Positions 52,735-63,788 of a stretch of 64,000 nucleotides of DNA are shown here, one piece after another (within the stretch, counting starts at the first letter, position 1; each line of letters begins with the position of its first letter). This DNA comes from Pampus argenteus. Lineage: Eukaryota > Chordata > Actinopteri > Scombriformes > Stromateidae. Below the pieces are notes generated by a model. That model ran no database searches, was not told the origin of the DNA, and saw only the letters and a program-made list of their open reading frames with translations. The stretch is from assembly GCA_036937835.1 (NCBI GenBank), contig CM072860.1, positions 7,085,001 to 7,149,000 of the forward strand, read 5' to 3'. The position numbers were made by a program, and so were the translations under genes.

Positions 52735-53030
52735 GTGATTATATGATCATCAACAATTTAGATAATTGATCAATTGTTAAGTCATTGTGCTGGTTCCAGG
52801 TTTATTAAATGAATGATTTTCTGCTTTTCGCTGTTTTATGTCATTGCAAAGTAAATATCTTACACTGTGGACTGACTCGCACCACAGAAGCAATTTTCTA
52901 GTGATCATCTTGAGCCCTGAGAAACTGTGATGGCTGTCTGTCGCTATTTTAAGACACTGTATTTGTCTATGATTGAATAATCAAAGATAATACTTAATAT
53001 ATGAATCAATAATAACTGTTACTTGCAGCG
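52735..53030. mobile_element. MITE-like dispersed repeat remnant
   Basis: The left end is AT-palindromic (atttagataattgatcaattg, with the perfect dyad aattgatcaatt at 52764-52775). It is followed in order by 'aagtcatt', 'ctggttccag', 'ttctgcttttcgctgtttta', 'taaatatctt', 'tggactg', 'ttgagccctgagaaactgtgatgg' and 'cgctattttaagaca', then a right end rich in attgaataatc/atgaatcaata and closing 'gttacttgcag'. I recognise this order as a common teleost MITE whose ends are built from imperfect 'cgattaatcg' units. The terminal inverted repeats are decayed and it has no coding capacity. Confidence 0.75.
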
Positions 53031-53640
53031 CTGTGAACAGCAGCCGATGTAATAAAAACCTTCGTTTGAAAGAAATGCAATACTGTCCAAACTATTATAG
53101 AAAATCCAATATTTGGTTACAAACTGAGTGCTGTTTGACATGGCTGGATGCCTGACAGAGCAGCAAGGCAACCTGACAGTCTACCCTTGTGTTGCATCCA
53201 CCAACACTCTGACCTGACATCTTCTTAAAACTGCTATTACCCATAGAGAGAGAGAGAAAAAAATACAGGAGTGGATATAAATGGTGGAGAAAAAAAAAAA
53301 GGAAAGTTGAAAGGTCACGCAAAAGTGAGGAGCTGCAGTATCAATTTTACGCTTGGAGATCTAGTTGACATAGAGCAGCAAATACACATGAGCTATTACT
53401 CACACCCTATCACACATGCTAGCATACACACAAAGTTTTACAAACATATTTCATATGCATATGGACAGTGTAACATTCATAGTCTCTCTCTCTTTTTCTG
53501 ACTTCCTCTCTCTCTCTCTCTGACACACACATGCTGAGAAGCAGCATGGTAGGCAGTGACACAAAGCTAATGCCTTGTCACACAGGCTGTCAGCAGATTA
53601 GCCAGTGGATTACACCCCAGCCATTAGATGTGCACAGAGC
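53031..53640. other. Non-coding stretch with CT repeats
   Basis: No gene is supported. Short (CT)n tracts lie at 53482-53492 and 53507-53521 and precede a long purine-rich tract. Confidence 0.55.
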
Positions 53641-54350
53641 GAAAGGCCACAAACATGGCAGAGGCAGAGGAGAAGAAAGAGTGAGACAGTGAATGTGAGA
53701 CTGGCAGTGATAGGGCATGTTCTGGCATAACGCAAAGAAACAACTAATGGAGGATAAGTTAAGGAGAGGGAAGAAGAAAAATAAAGGCTCTGGAAGCCGT
53801 GCAAAGATAAGAGTCAAAGTGACACGAGGGATATGTTGAAGGGAAAGATGCAAAGATGAGAAAAAAGGATTGGGTCAAAAAAATTTGCTGCTGGAGCAGT
53901 GGTAACAAGATAATCAGACAGACAGGACAGGAAAGGTAATAACAATGTTAAAGGGAAAGACACAACAGAAAATGCTCAGCGGTGGGAGAGTCTAACAGCA
54001 CAAGGGAGCAAAGAAAAGGGGGATAAGTTACTATTTTGTAGCTGAAAAACTAAGAAACCAACAGGATGGGAGGACTGGGGGTGATGAGAAACACATGAGA
54101 GGAGAGAGAAAAGGGAAAGAGGAGGTTTGAAACACAGAATGAGAAGGGTAGAGAGGGTAGGGGAGGAGCGGAGAGAGATAAAAATGAAAGAACCAGGACT
54201 AGAGATTAGTGGGGAGAGATGGGATGTAAAGCATCAGAGAGGATGGAGAATACTCTACAGTATATTTAAAACAACGCAGCACACAGACAGTAAGAAGTGA
54301 AGGATGGACCATAATGTAGAGTACAGCAGAAACAAAATACAGATTCAGTG
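53641..54350 (+). repeat. Purine-rich low-complexity tract
   Basis: For about 700 bases A and G dominate the plus strand (aaggaaag, gagagaga, gggaaaga and similar), with no fixed unit. Such mirror-like polypurine DNA can form triplex (H-DNA) and resembles a decayed GA minisatellite. The minus-strand frames here are Leu/Ser/Pro/Phe-rich by composition only. Confidence 0.8.
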
Positions 54351-56110
54351 ATGGATTCACATATTATCCAAAAACATTATGCCATCATCAGTTAGCACGA
54401 AACGCACTTCGTCAAACGTCAAAACAACATCAGACGGCAATGATTTTAAATGTCAAACATTTGTTTACTTTTCTTAATTTTCTCAACCCGACCACTTACT
54501 TCTGTCACAATCTATTCACAGTGAATAATCCTGATTTCATGCCACGGTTGTCCTCTTTCATTCTGGGCATTTTTTTCTCTCATTGATTAGCTTTGCTGAC
54601 ATTGCCAAACAAAAAGTAAAAAAAAATCATTCACTGTGTCAATTAAGGCTGCAATTATCACTAATTAGTTTTAGTTGTTGTTTTTTGACCACCTGGGGGC
54701 AGCAGAACAAGCAAAAAAAACCAAAACACCTGACATATTAACACCTTAGAAAGATGTTTGTTGACAATCATTTGCCACTTCAGTGAGACACAGAGTAACA
54801 TTAGCATTCATTTCAAATCATCTGACGGATATAATGCTAATTCTCATCCTGTTTTTTGTTTGCTGTGTTTTATTTATTTAACAGGGAATATTCAGATAAA
54901 CATTGATACATAAGAAGAAACAATGCAACAGATGTAATATTTAAGTGAAACCAATTAGCTGCTCCACCAACTCCCGACAGTCTGCATCTTTAACTCTGTA
55001 GATGCTCTGTTGTCTTCACTAGCTGGTCAATAACTTTGTCATTATAGCATTATATGCAATCAGACAGCACAGGACAACACATAACTTGTCAAATCCAAAC
55101 GCTCTCCAACATGGTACTAGCTGCAGATGGTAAAACTGACAGCAGCTGTGGCAGAAACTTTTCAAGCACTTGTCAGTTTAACTTCTACCACAGTACTACC
55201 ATCCACTGAATAGAGTGAAAGCTACTCCGTTGCATTGCAAGGCAGTAATGACACTTTGGGGGTTTTTTTCTTTTTTTTTTCAATGAGTCTCTGGTTACAA
55301 GTGGAGATGTGTCAGGCCTTTCTCTGTTGGTGTTTCATTTTACGATAATCGACTTCGCTGCCCCTGCCATCACCACCACCTACAGCCCCCACCACAAAAC
55401 CACTTTGCAGATGTAATGACACATAATTGTCTGCTGGATTTGCCTGTTAAGGGCTTCATTTCGAGCTGTATTTGTACAAGAATGGAAGGAAAGATGTCAA
55501 GTTAACAGGGGCTAATGGGGGAATTCTGATATCCATTCAGACTGGGAATTGTGTTCAGAAAAGCCACGAGAGGCACGTCATACTGTGTTCACACAGAAGG
55601 CATATGTTTAGAGTGTGAATTGCATATATATCATGCACTATGAGTACATAGTATACTCAACGATTATTCTTAGTGATTGATGTGGGAAGAGGTCTGTATG
55701 TGTCTGTGTTTGCATGTATGTCAACATTAGTGTGTGCATTATGTGTGTGCATGCATGCATACATACATGAGCATATATGTGTGTATGTGTTTGAAAGCAA
55801 GGTTGATGTCATTCAGGACGCTTTAGCTGGTTGAGTGATTTGAATGTGTACTGTGGAATGAGCTGAATCTCAGAAGTGCTGGAGTGAGATGGGGGTAGAC
55901 GAAATGCCTGAATCCCCACAGGATATTTAGACTATTTATTATGATAAGCCTCTGTGTGAACACACTCTCAACACATACATGCACACATGTAAAGGAAGAA
56001 TGAAAAAAAAGGAGCAGATGAAGATGTAAGGGTTAGGGAACATGATAGGGAAAGGAAAGAGAAAAATGATGAGGGATGCTCTGAGACATGTGATTCACAT
56101 ATGCACAGTG
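54351..56110. other. Non-coding stretch with CTCF-like motif and TG-rich segment
   Basis: CCACCTGGGGGCAGCAG at 54689-54705 resembles the CTCF core with one unfavourable base, and may lie inside a dispersed repeat. An alternating TG/CATG-rich segment lies at 55693-55792 (gcatgcatgcatacatacat inside). No coding sequence is supported. Confidence 0.45.
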
Positions 56111-56138
56111 ATTGGCTGGTAGTTCACAACCTATAAAA
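56111..56138 (+). promoter_or_regulatory. Promoter-like CCAAT/TATA pair
   Basis: An inverted CCAAT box (ATTGGCTGG, from 56111) is followed by CTATAAAAG (TATA element 56132-56138). The order fits a pol II promoter, but the gap between the boxes is shorter than the usual 30-50 bases. No open frame or transcript signature follows, so this may be fortuitous. Confidence 0.25.
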
Positions 56139-57240
56139 GCTAACTCCACACCAGCCTATCCATAGCCATCTCATGTGGGAGCCATTCCACCTTTTAAAAC
56201 CCCTCTCACTTAAAGAGGGTCCAGATGTAAGTCAAGGGGATGCTTTGGATTAACCGGAGAGAAAAAAAAACTCATTTCCTTTTGCCATTTTATGAGCATT
56301 TAATTTGAAACAATTAAGATATTACGGTGCTGCGGATTCACTACACAGAGTGACAGCTGGGAGCAATCCCATAAACCCCTGAGCCAGTGAATGAGGCACC
56401 TTGCTACTCTCTTGCACCACTTGCCTCTTCCATCTCCTCTGTTATTTCATTCAAGCATTTAGCTTAAGGCTCCGTTGAGGTGAATGTGCTACCTTTGCCT
56501 CAGATGAGATCTCGTTGCTATCGCCAATTACTTTAGCACCAGTTGGCTGATGATAGAATGCCCTAATTTCCCAAGACTAAAGGGAGGAAGCGAGCACAGA
56601 GGATGTTTACCTCGCGGATGGCTTTTTCCCCCATTACTCATTTTGTTGCGTTATTGGATTTATAGCATAAGTTGCATGACTCATCTCTGTATGAAGAAAT
56701 GAGAATGATGCAAACTACAGGGGGGGCAACAAAAGGTAAGATGAGATTGTACACATCATGAAACAGTGCTTTTGAGAGATATTACTAAATCTGCAAGCTT
56801 TGTTAATGTCATGTAGTAGTTGTTGTTGTTGTTGTTGTTTTTTTGTGGGCATTGATGGCACACATATTGATGACCCTCCGTGTCCTATCTGTCCTACACT
56901 TGGAGAACTTTGTCACTCCCTGACTTCGAATTCAAGCTCGCTTTGTCAGCACTCACCCATCAATTCACCTCCTCCTACCTTCCACACTGGCATAGAAGGG
57001 CATTGGAGGTGTGAAATTGATGAAGGTGCGCTTGTGAAAATGTCAGAGGGGGATCACTGGCCAGCGAGAGAGTGAGTATATTTTAGAAGGGGGTGCGGTG
57101 GAGGGGGTGACAGATAGGAGTGGCAAAAGCTCCTTTTCATGAACACTGAACTGTAAAATGGAGGACCCAGTGCAAACAATGCCCGTGATCAATCGGCTAT
57201 GGTGAGAGGCTTCTCGTAAAAGCCTGATGCCAGTCCGCAC
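56139..57240. other. Non-coding stretch with TGT repeat
   Basis: A (TGT)7 tract lies at 56818-56838. The 91-codon frame at 56800-57075 begins in it (giving a Cys run) and ends at a donor-like gagagagtgagtat, but there is no acceptor upstream, so an exon is not supported. Confidence 0.5.
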
Positions 57241-57520
57241 CCGCTGAAAGAGAGAGAAAAAGAACAGGGGAGGGATGGGAGACAGAGGGAGTGACAGAAA
57301 GAGACACAGACAGAGATGAGGTATGTGTCACTATTAGTTTAGAGAAAGAGAGTCAGAGAGGTAGACAGCAGAACAAGCGGATGTGTAGAGTAGAGAATGG
57401 GCAAATGAATGAGCAACTGGGATAAGAGGATGGCAGGAGAAGGGAAAAAGGCTTTTAGAGCAGGGAAGATTTAAATAAATGAAAGGACAATGAAGGGGAG
57501 CAGAAGGGGGTGAGATAAGC
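57241..57520 (+). repeat. Purine-rich low-complexity tract
   Basis: A second, shorter block of one-strand A/G richness (agagagagaaaaag, gagacagagggag, gaaagagacacagacagag). It resembles the tract at 53641-54350 in style, not in exact sequence. Confidence 0.8.
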
Positions 57521-58458
57521 TCAACATCAGCAACATTTATAGGTTTGCTTCATTTTGATATGGCTACATCCTGTCTCCTTTTTGTCAATGCGGAGGGCTC
57601 ACCATTTCAAAAGCTGTCCCAAACCACAAAACGGTTCTTTTTCAATTCATCTCTATTTTCTCTTAATTAATTATTCATTGATATCATCAGATATTAATCC
57701 GTTAAATCAAACAACAGAGAAAATATCAATCTCTAGAGGCTATGGTAACATTTCTGACATAGAGAAAAACAGCTTTAGCATTTCCGGTTAATAAATGATA
57801 AAGTGAAAGTGAAATTATTAAAATTAAAATTAAAACAGAAAACGTCCACAGCAGCATCTAATATGTGTACGTACACACAGAGCCCAGGTTTATTCTGTTT
57901 TGCATTTGAATGGAAACGCCACATAACATAAACTCAAAAGCGGAGCGAGCAATGGATCCATCAGTATCCATGGTGATGGATGTTTCCTGCTTATGGAGGA
58001 GAGTGAGTTCTGCTCACAGTTTACCTGCTTATGTATATCCTCCCCCTTAATAGGAAGCACCCTCCACAGCCACAAGTGTGACTTTATGTGGAGTGACATT
58101 CAGTAGTGAAGTGCTAGTGGAGTCTGGAAGAAAGGACCTTTTGTTGCTCTACAACACAACCCCTGTCTATCATCAACAGGCTCATTTCTACTTTCTCAAT
58201 TTCATGATCACAATGTTGTTGCCAACCTGTTTGGTACTCGGTACATCAGACACAGAAATACAAAAAAAAATATCTTACATATGTGTGCATACACTACACA
58301 TGTACATTTACATACAGATTTGCAGGGTTTCACTGGACTGATGTCCTGAGCTGGGTCCCACACACCGACTCTGTCAAGCAGGAGTTGAGTCAATCTGTCT
58401 GAACCTTTTTCCCCTCACTACCTCTCTCTTTGTCTCACTGCGCCGGCTGCTGCACACC
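57521..58458. other. Non-coding stretch, no gene supported
   Basis: AT-rich sequence with homeodomain-type cores (ttaattaattattcattgat near 57661). Frames are below 90 codons and unidentified. Confidence 0.5.
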
Positions 58459-58611
58459 ATGGCTGCTCACGCCATCCCAGTTGATCTCTTAATGGACCTA
58501 ATTACTTTTCAGCTCATTGCACCCCGTGCCAACACCAGACTAAATCAAACCGAGGTCCCATCCACAAGGCTCATCGCAGATCTGATTCCGCTTGACATCA
58601 TAATAAGGTGA
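58459..58611 (+). CDS. Possible 50-aa small ORF, unknown
   Basis: An ATG in a very good Kozak context (cacaccATGG) opens a 50-codon frame beginning MAAHAIPVDLLMDLIT and ending PLDIIIR before TGA. The surrounding 200 bases are free of simple repeats and are GC-balanced. I recognise no family. There is no clear promoter or splice site. A conserved non-coding element with a chance ORF is at least as likely. Confidence 0.15.
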   Translation: MAAHAIPVDLLMDLITFQLIAPRANTRLNQTEVPSTRLIADLIPLDIIIR

Positions 58612-58714
58612 TATTTACTACTCATGACTCAGCAGTTCCAGAACGGATGACTAAGTGCACGCGTGGTGTGCCCCGTGACAGGCAGAGCTGTTCAGGTCAT
58701 GCAAGAGTTCAAGT

Positions 58715-58729
58715 CCCCCCCCCCCCCCC
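58715..58729 (+). repeat. Run of 15 C
   Basis: An uninterrupted C15 homopolymer. It is a frequent site of length variation and assembly error. Confidence 0.98.
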
Positions 58730-59101
58730 TTAGGAGAACAGCCTATTGGGCTCTCCTTAGCAATATGCTTGTGACCCTTTTCGGTGACAGACAATATATT
58801 CTGCATTGCTGCACACTGAACAACACACTGATATACACAAGAAATAGCAACAGCAAAATCTGATTCAAAGTCAAATTCACCAAAAGAATTCAAATGTAAG
58901 AGCAAGGTTGCAGCCAGTTACAGCTGTACATGTGTATTTTATGTATTTATTTGCTTTTCTTTATTGTAGTATATTTTAAAAGGGACCGAAAACTCTTTAA
59001 CAATGAGCGATGAGGCGCTACAAGGTCAAACAACACCCTGTTGTTTTACATGATTTCTGTTAGATTTGTTGTTTAATTATTTTTTTTTCCCTTGTTGTTT
59101 T

Positions 59102-59155
59102 TATTGGCCTGAAGTGGGCGGGTCCCAGTTGGAAACAGGTGACGTCACTTTTTTC
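59102..59155. promoter_or_regulatory. Promoter-like cluster: CCAAT, GC box, CRE
   Basis: Within about 55 bases lie an inverted CCAAT box (ATTGG, 59102), a GC box (GTGGGCGGG, ending 59121) and a full palindromic CRE (TGACGTCA, 59140-59147), followed by the CpG-containing ccgcggagcg. This is the classic set of proximal elements for NF-Y, Sp1 and CREB/ATF. No TATA is evident and direction cannot be set, since NF-Y, Sp1 and CRE sites work both ways. It is the strongest promoter-like grouping away from the window's end. Confidence 0.4.
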
Positions 59156-62100
59156 CGCGGAGCGATCCACATTCAACAAATCAATCAGAATGAGATGACA
59201 GCTGTGGAATTGTTTGCTTATGTTGCAAACACTGTCAATCACATCTGATCAATACACACCCACACAGTTTTCAACAGAATTAATCTATTGATAAACATAT
59301 ATATTTTTTAAACCAAAGTGAATAATAATTAAGGAATAATTAAATCTCCTAAATTGCCATAAATATTTCATATAAGTGTTTAATTAATATAGAACAGAAT
59401 TTAATATATTATAGTATAATAGAAATTATCTATATTGTCCAACAGGGTGTAAAACACGATTCTTATAATAAAGACGTAGCGAAGCAGTCAGAATAACAAA
59501 CACACAGACAAGGTCACATTACACCTATAATATAGGCTTTCTCTTGTCACCATTACACATCCTTCTCAGATCCAGATAACTTTCAGTGAGAATCATTTGG
59601 AAAATTTGAATAATCTGGATTCCAAAGGTGTTAAAGAGTCTTGAGCCCTCGGGGAGGATATGGTTGTCATTATTTCAAAGCTATGTAGGTCACTAAGTGA
59701 ATTATATCGATGTTATCGCTGATAACGTGCGAGGCTCTGTATACAGCTGTGTGGCATCTGACAAGTAAATTAAAAACTTCTTCTCTATCATAGACATAAT
59801 TATGGCAATCAATTCCCATTCTCAAATTGCACAATAATTTTTAAACACATCATCAAAATCTCGCGTTCTCTTTTTGTCTGCAATGAACTATTAAGTCTTC
59901 CAATTTCGGCTAAATGTTAATTGCTCATGAAAGCAACACTGTACGCGTAGCCATCCATCATATCCGACAGATTCTAAGAAGGAGAGAAGTATCACATGTC
60001 TCGGCCAAGGACTGGAGTTGGGTATTGGTTTACATTTTTCGTGCCTTGGAGATGTGGATAATATCACCTTGGCATTTCTCACTCTAACCCCCCCCCCCCC
60101 ACCCTCCTCTCCCTCTCTTGACTGCTTGGGCAGCGGCCATAAACAAGTCAATCTCCATCGTCTCAACACATTGGATTAGATTTATCCGCTTAAGATAGAT
60201 TGTTATCCCAAAGAGCGTGAGTCTCGCTTGATGGGGAAATTAATTTTACGATGACTGGTTTACTTGATCAGGGTTGTGGGGGAGGTGGGGACTATAAATG
60301 TATCAACTCCGGGGTATGGAGAGCTGAAAACGACACTCCTTGTTTTTGAGTTGTCCCTCTCCTCTGCGGCATTATACATGGTGTTGTCTTTGGGTCACAG
60401 AAATAAGAGTAATGACTTGACAGACAGTCATTTGTAAAACGCAAGCAATTCATCAAGGGTGAAAAGGCCTGCACCTAGGGCGATATGGGAAGATTGACAG
60501 TGAAAGATAGTGTATTCATGCGTGTCTGTCAGTCGGTCTGTCTGTCTAACGTTAAATGTGAAATTTATAATTTTCTATGCAGAATTACAAATAGGCTCCA
60601 TGGTCGGAGGTACAGTGCAAATTATCCAGAATTGAAATGAGAAATATCCCTCTAAAACGGCTGTCAGCCCACCCAAATCTACAAAGTTAAACTTGATCCA
60701 GCAGTTATTGGATTGTGTTACAATGGAACTGACCTCAGCCTATTGAGCAACAAAATCCAGTCTAAGCCTAGCCCTTAGTTTAAATTCATCTGACAAGCGT
60801 TACTTAAAATCTCTTTTTGCAACTTAAACACCAACATGATTGATTTTCTACCTGTGTTGCCTGTCGGATTCTGAACCAGACATTTTAAAGCTGATACAAC
60901 AACAGAAAAGTGACTTTAAGAAGATAAACCAAGATAAACACAGCGCCCTGAAAAAAAAGAAATCCTGACAAATCTAGAAACTGATTTGCTTTATATAGTC
61001 ACTCGCATAATCCACAAGGCCACCAATAAAGACAGTGCTGAAAGAGCACCATGAACTCTAGCACATTGTCAAAAAGCAGCTGTCAAGGATTGAGCTCGTA
61101 CAGTGCATGCATTTTAAAGCATTTTTTCAGTCCAGCGCATTCAGTCGACTGATATGCTTGGTTATCCAAATCTAATACTTTGAATGATCATAAATAGCAC
61201 AATATGTAGATACTCATTGAAATATTTAGGTGCTAATAACTACTAACTACTAACCCAACCTAACAAAACTCAAAACAATAGCTTTAATAGCAAATAGCAA
61301 TCAAAGTAAGTATCAAAATAAAGAGAGAAAAATGTGAAGCAATTTATAAAAAAAAAAATGAAAATATTCCATCTTAATTAGATTTGTGAAGTGAGAATAG
61401 TCCCCACAGACTGTGTAGCGAGGTACACAGAGAAACACAAACATCAAAAGGTTTGCTTACATTATTCATCCAAAGCAAATGCATTTTGATACGGCATAAC
61501 CTTTAACATCCATTTGCATTGTATTTACATAGAAAATGCCAATCAGTGCTACACTTCGCATGAACCGCAACACACACGTATGAATGTAAACATGCCCCAA
61601 GCAGTGTACAAAATACTATTAGCCCACGCTGTAGAAATGTACCATCATTGTCCTACAAGAAAACATTTGCCAAGTGAGGCTATTTTTTTTTTCCCATAGC
61701 CCTCCAACTGTCAAGAGTATTGATAGGCAAACTTGCATCATAGCCTGGCACTCAGGTTTTCTCTCTCTTGGCTCCTTCTCATTGAAGGACAGTTGGTTTA
61801 TAGACTCCCCTGTTCTGCTGGGCAACAAAGTTCAGCCATGAAAGGCCAGCGAGGCAAGCTCCTGATAAATCCTACCCTTGCCCCCATTTATCAATAAGTG
61901 GTGCTGCATTAGTATTATTGCCAAGAATATGAAAGCACAAGGTTACATGCAGAGCAGAACTGTAAATCTAATAACTGGTGTCATCCAATTATATTCCAAG
62001 ATTGAAGCATATAAATAGAAAAAAACAAAACAATGTTAGTGGGCCTCTGCTGAAGGCTGAATAGGTTGTTCCTTATTAAAAAACAAAAACAAGGTTCATC

Positions 62101-63084
62101 CACCAAATAACGTGATGTTTGGATGTACTAGGAAAGGCATAATCACTCAATCAATTTGTGATCTATAGTAGAACCAGCTATCACTCCCCACCGAGGTTTT
62201 CTCATAGCCTTTAGTAAAGGTTAATAGTTCACATAACAGTGATTTCATTCAGTTTCTCAATTGTTCATTGTCACAAAACCACCGTTTGGTTTTCTTTTGG
62301 CCTGTAAAATCTACAGCTGAGGCTGTATCAAATTCTTAGCTTAGAAAATTGAGCCGGGTACAATGCGCAGGTATAAATCAGCATCGCGGTTACTCAATCA
62401 GACACTTGACATGTTTGAGTGCAGGTATGAAAACAGATATGCTGACTGCAGTAGTCTGTCTCTCTGTCTCTGAGAGTACTATTGTAGGATGCTAGATGTT
62501 GGTGTCTGCAGGGCTGCGTTGTTCATCAGAAGGTTTGGGTTGCTGCCACAAAAGCAACTTTTTCTCAAAACACAATTGGTCATAGTCATCTGTCTCCCCG
62601 GGCCATTGCTGTTATTTTATTTTATTTATTTTCTGTAGCCTTACATTAAAGGGCTGCACACTCGACTGTGTTATCAACAGACCTTTATGCATTGTTGTCT
62701 AGTCAGTGACGTGGACGTGAATTAATCACGTCTTGGAATCATTACTTGAACTGTGTTGATCATTACACGTGGAAGGTTACTGCTCAACATTGCTTAATCC
62801 AACAGGCTGACCTTGAAGTAAATGAAGCCCTACAAATAGAAGAAACACCTTTGATAAATAAATAAATAAAAACACCCCTCTGCACACATGCACACAAACT
62901 GAGGTCCAGCCTGACAACAAAATCAATATAATATGCCCACAGGGACTTATAGTGTCTCTGCAGCTATTAGTTATGAGTTTATAGTGACCTTACTGTACGT
63001 GGTTGCATTTTTTATGGAGTTTGTGCTGGTATTGACCTAACAATGAGACTTATCTGAATGCCAGCAGTGACCTGTCACCCACAC
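59156..63084. other. Non-coding stretch, no gene supported
   Basis: Very AT-rich at 59280-59420. A C13 run lies at 60088-60100, A-runs near 60951 and 61348, and (AAAT)n at 62856-62869. Open frames are at most 92 codons and unrecognised. Confidence 0.55.
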
Positions 63085-63275
63085 TTTGAGGTACGTGTAC
63101 TTCACTTGCTTTTAGCAGTGGTGTGTGGAGTAAACAAAGAATGTAAAAGTAGAGTTGCTTTATAATAATATTTACTGAAGGAGAAGCAAGAGTACTTATA
63201 TAAATAACTACTAGTAAGTAAGAGTTAAAGAGTATTATCTCATAAAAAACTACTCAAGTAGTCAGTAACTTTATT
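63085..63275. mobile_element. hAT-type non-autonomous repeat fragment
   Basis: The strings 'gaggtacgtgtacttcacttg', 'gagtacttatataaataactac', 'tagtaagtaagagttaaagagtat' and 'aaaaaactactcaagtagtcagtaac' match the style of a very abundant teleost repeat built from 'acttaagtaaaagtact' units. The copy is rearranged and diverged. The class assignment is from memory. Confidence 0.55.
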
Positions 63276-63510
63276 AGATGCAACTTTATTACATTGATGT
63301 GCATCTTCCAACCTATCGTGTCAGTAAAAATATACTGTATATACTGTACTACGTGTATGTGTCTACTGTGATAATGTAGATTTAGCTGTCAAACAGCTCA
63401 TACACATGTGTTGTCTCACGTTTACCATCTGACAAGAATTAACACACACACACTTTTCTACCTCCAAAATAGCCACGTCCAAGTACACATTCCTGCAGTG
63501 GACTTAGGGA

Positions 63511-63580
63511 TGTGTGTGTCTGTGTGTGTGTGGGTGGGGAGGGGGGGTGTCCAGGAGAGTTGGGAGAGGGAGAGTGGGAC
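63511..63580 (+). promoter_or_regulatory. TG tract and G-run cluster upstream of CRE
   Basis: A TG tract (63511-63531) leads into G-runs ggg, gggg and ggggggg (63532-63547), then three more GGG runs up to 63578. The runs satisfy a G-quadruplex pattern and could also bind Sp1/KLF proteins. The position just before the CRE and the CpG-rich leader fits a proximal promoter. Confidence 0.5.
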
Positions 63581-63589
63581 TTCGCTGAC

Positions 63590-63597
63590 TGACGTCA
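63590..63597. promoter_or_regulatory. Full CRE (TGACGTCA)
   Basis: A perfect palindromic cAMP-response element, preceded by gctgac and followed by CCCCC. It lies about 15 bases before a (CT)8 tract and 200 bases before the CpG-rich leader, a usual position for CREB/ATF sites. Confidence 0.55.
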
Positions 63598-63611
63598 CCC
63601 CCACTTCACAC

Positions 63612-63788
63612 CTCTCTCTCTCTCTCTGTTTTTGTTTCTGTCACTCTACTGTTTTTCTGCGCCTGGTGTTTCAGTCCGTGCTCAGGTCTTGGCAAAGAGA
63701 GAGAGAGAAAGGGAGAGAGAGAGAGAGAGACAGACAGACACACACAAAGAGAGAGAGAGAGAAAGAGAGAGAGAGCGAGGGAGAGCAG
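63612..63788 (+). repeat. CT tract and GA tract, mutually complementary
   Basis: (CT)8 at 63612-63627 and a long interrupted GA tract at 63695-63788 are inverted relative to each other on one strand. A transcript or single strand could pair them into a stem of about 16 bp enclosing roughly 70-130 bases. GA tracts of this kind are frequent in the 5' leaders of teleost genes. Confidence 0.85.

Noticed and set aside
56800..57075. 91-codon frame ending at a donor-like site
   Set aside because: Starts inside a TGT repeat giving a poly-Cys run and lacks an acceptor.
60271..60290. G-quadruplex motif
   Set aside because: Only three runs of three or more G, the rest being GG, so it does not meet the canonical pattern.
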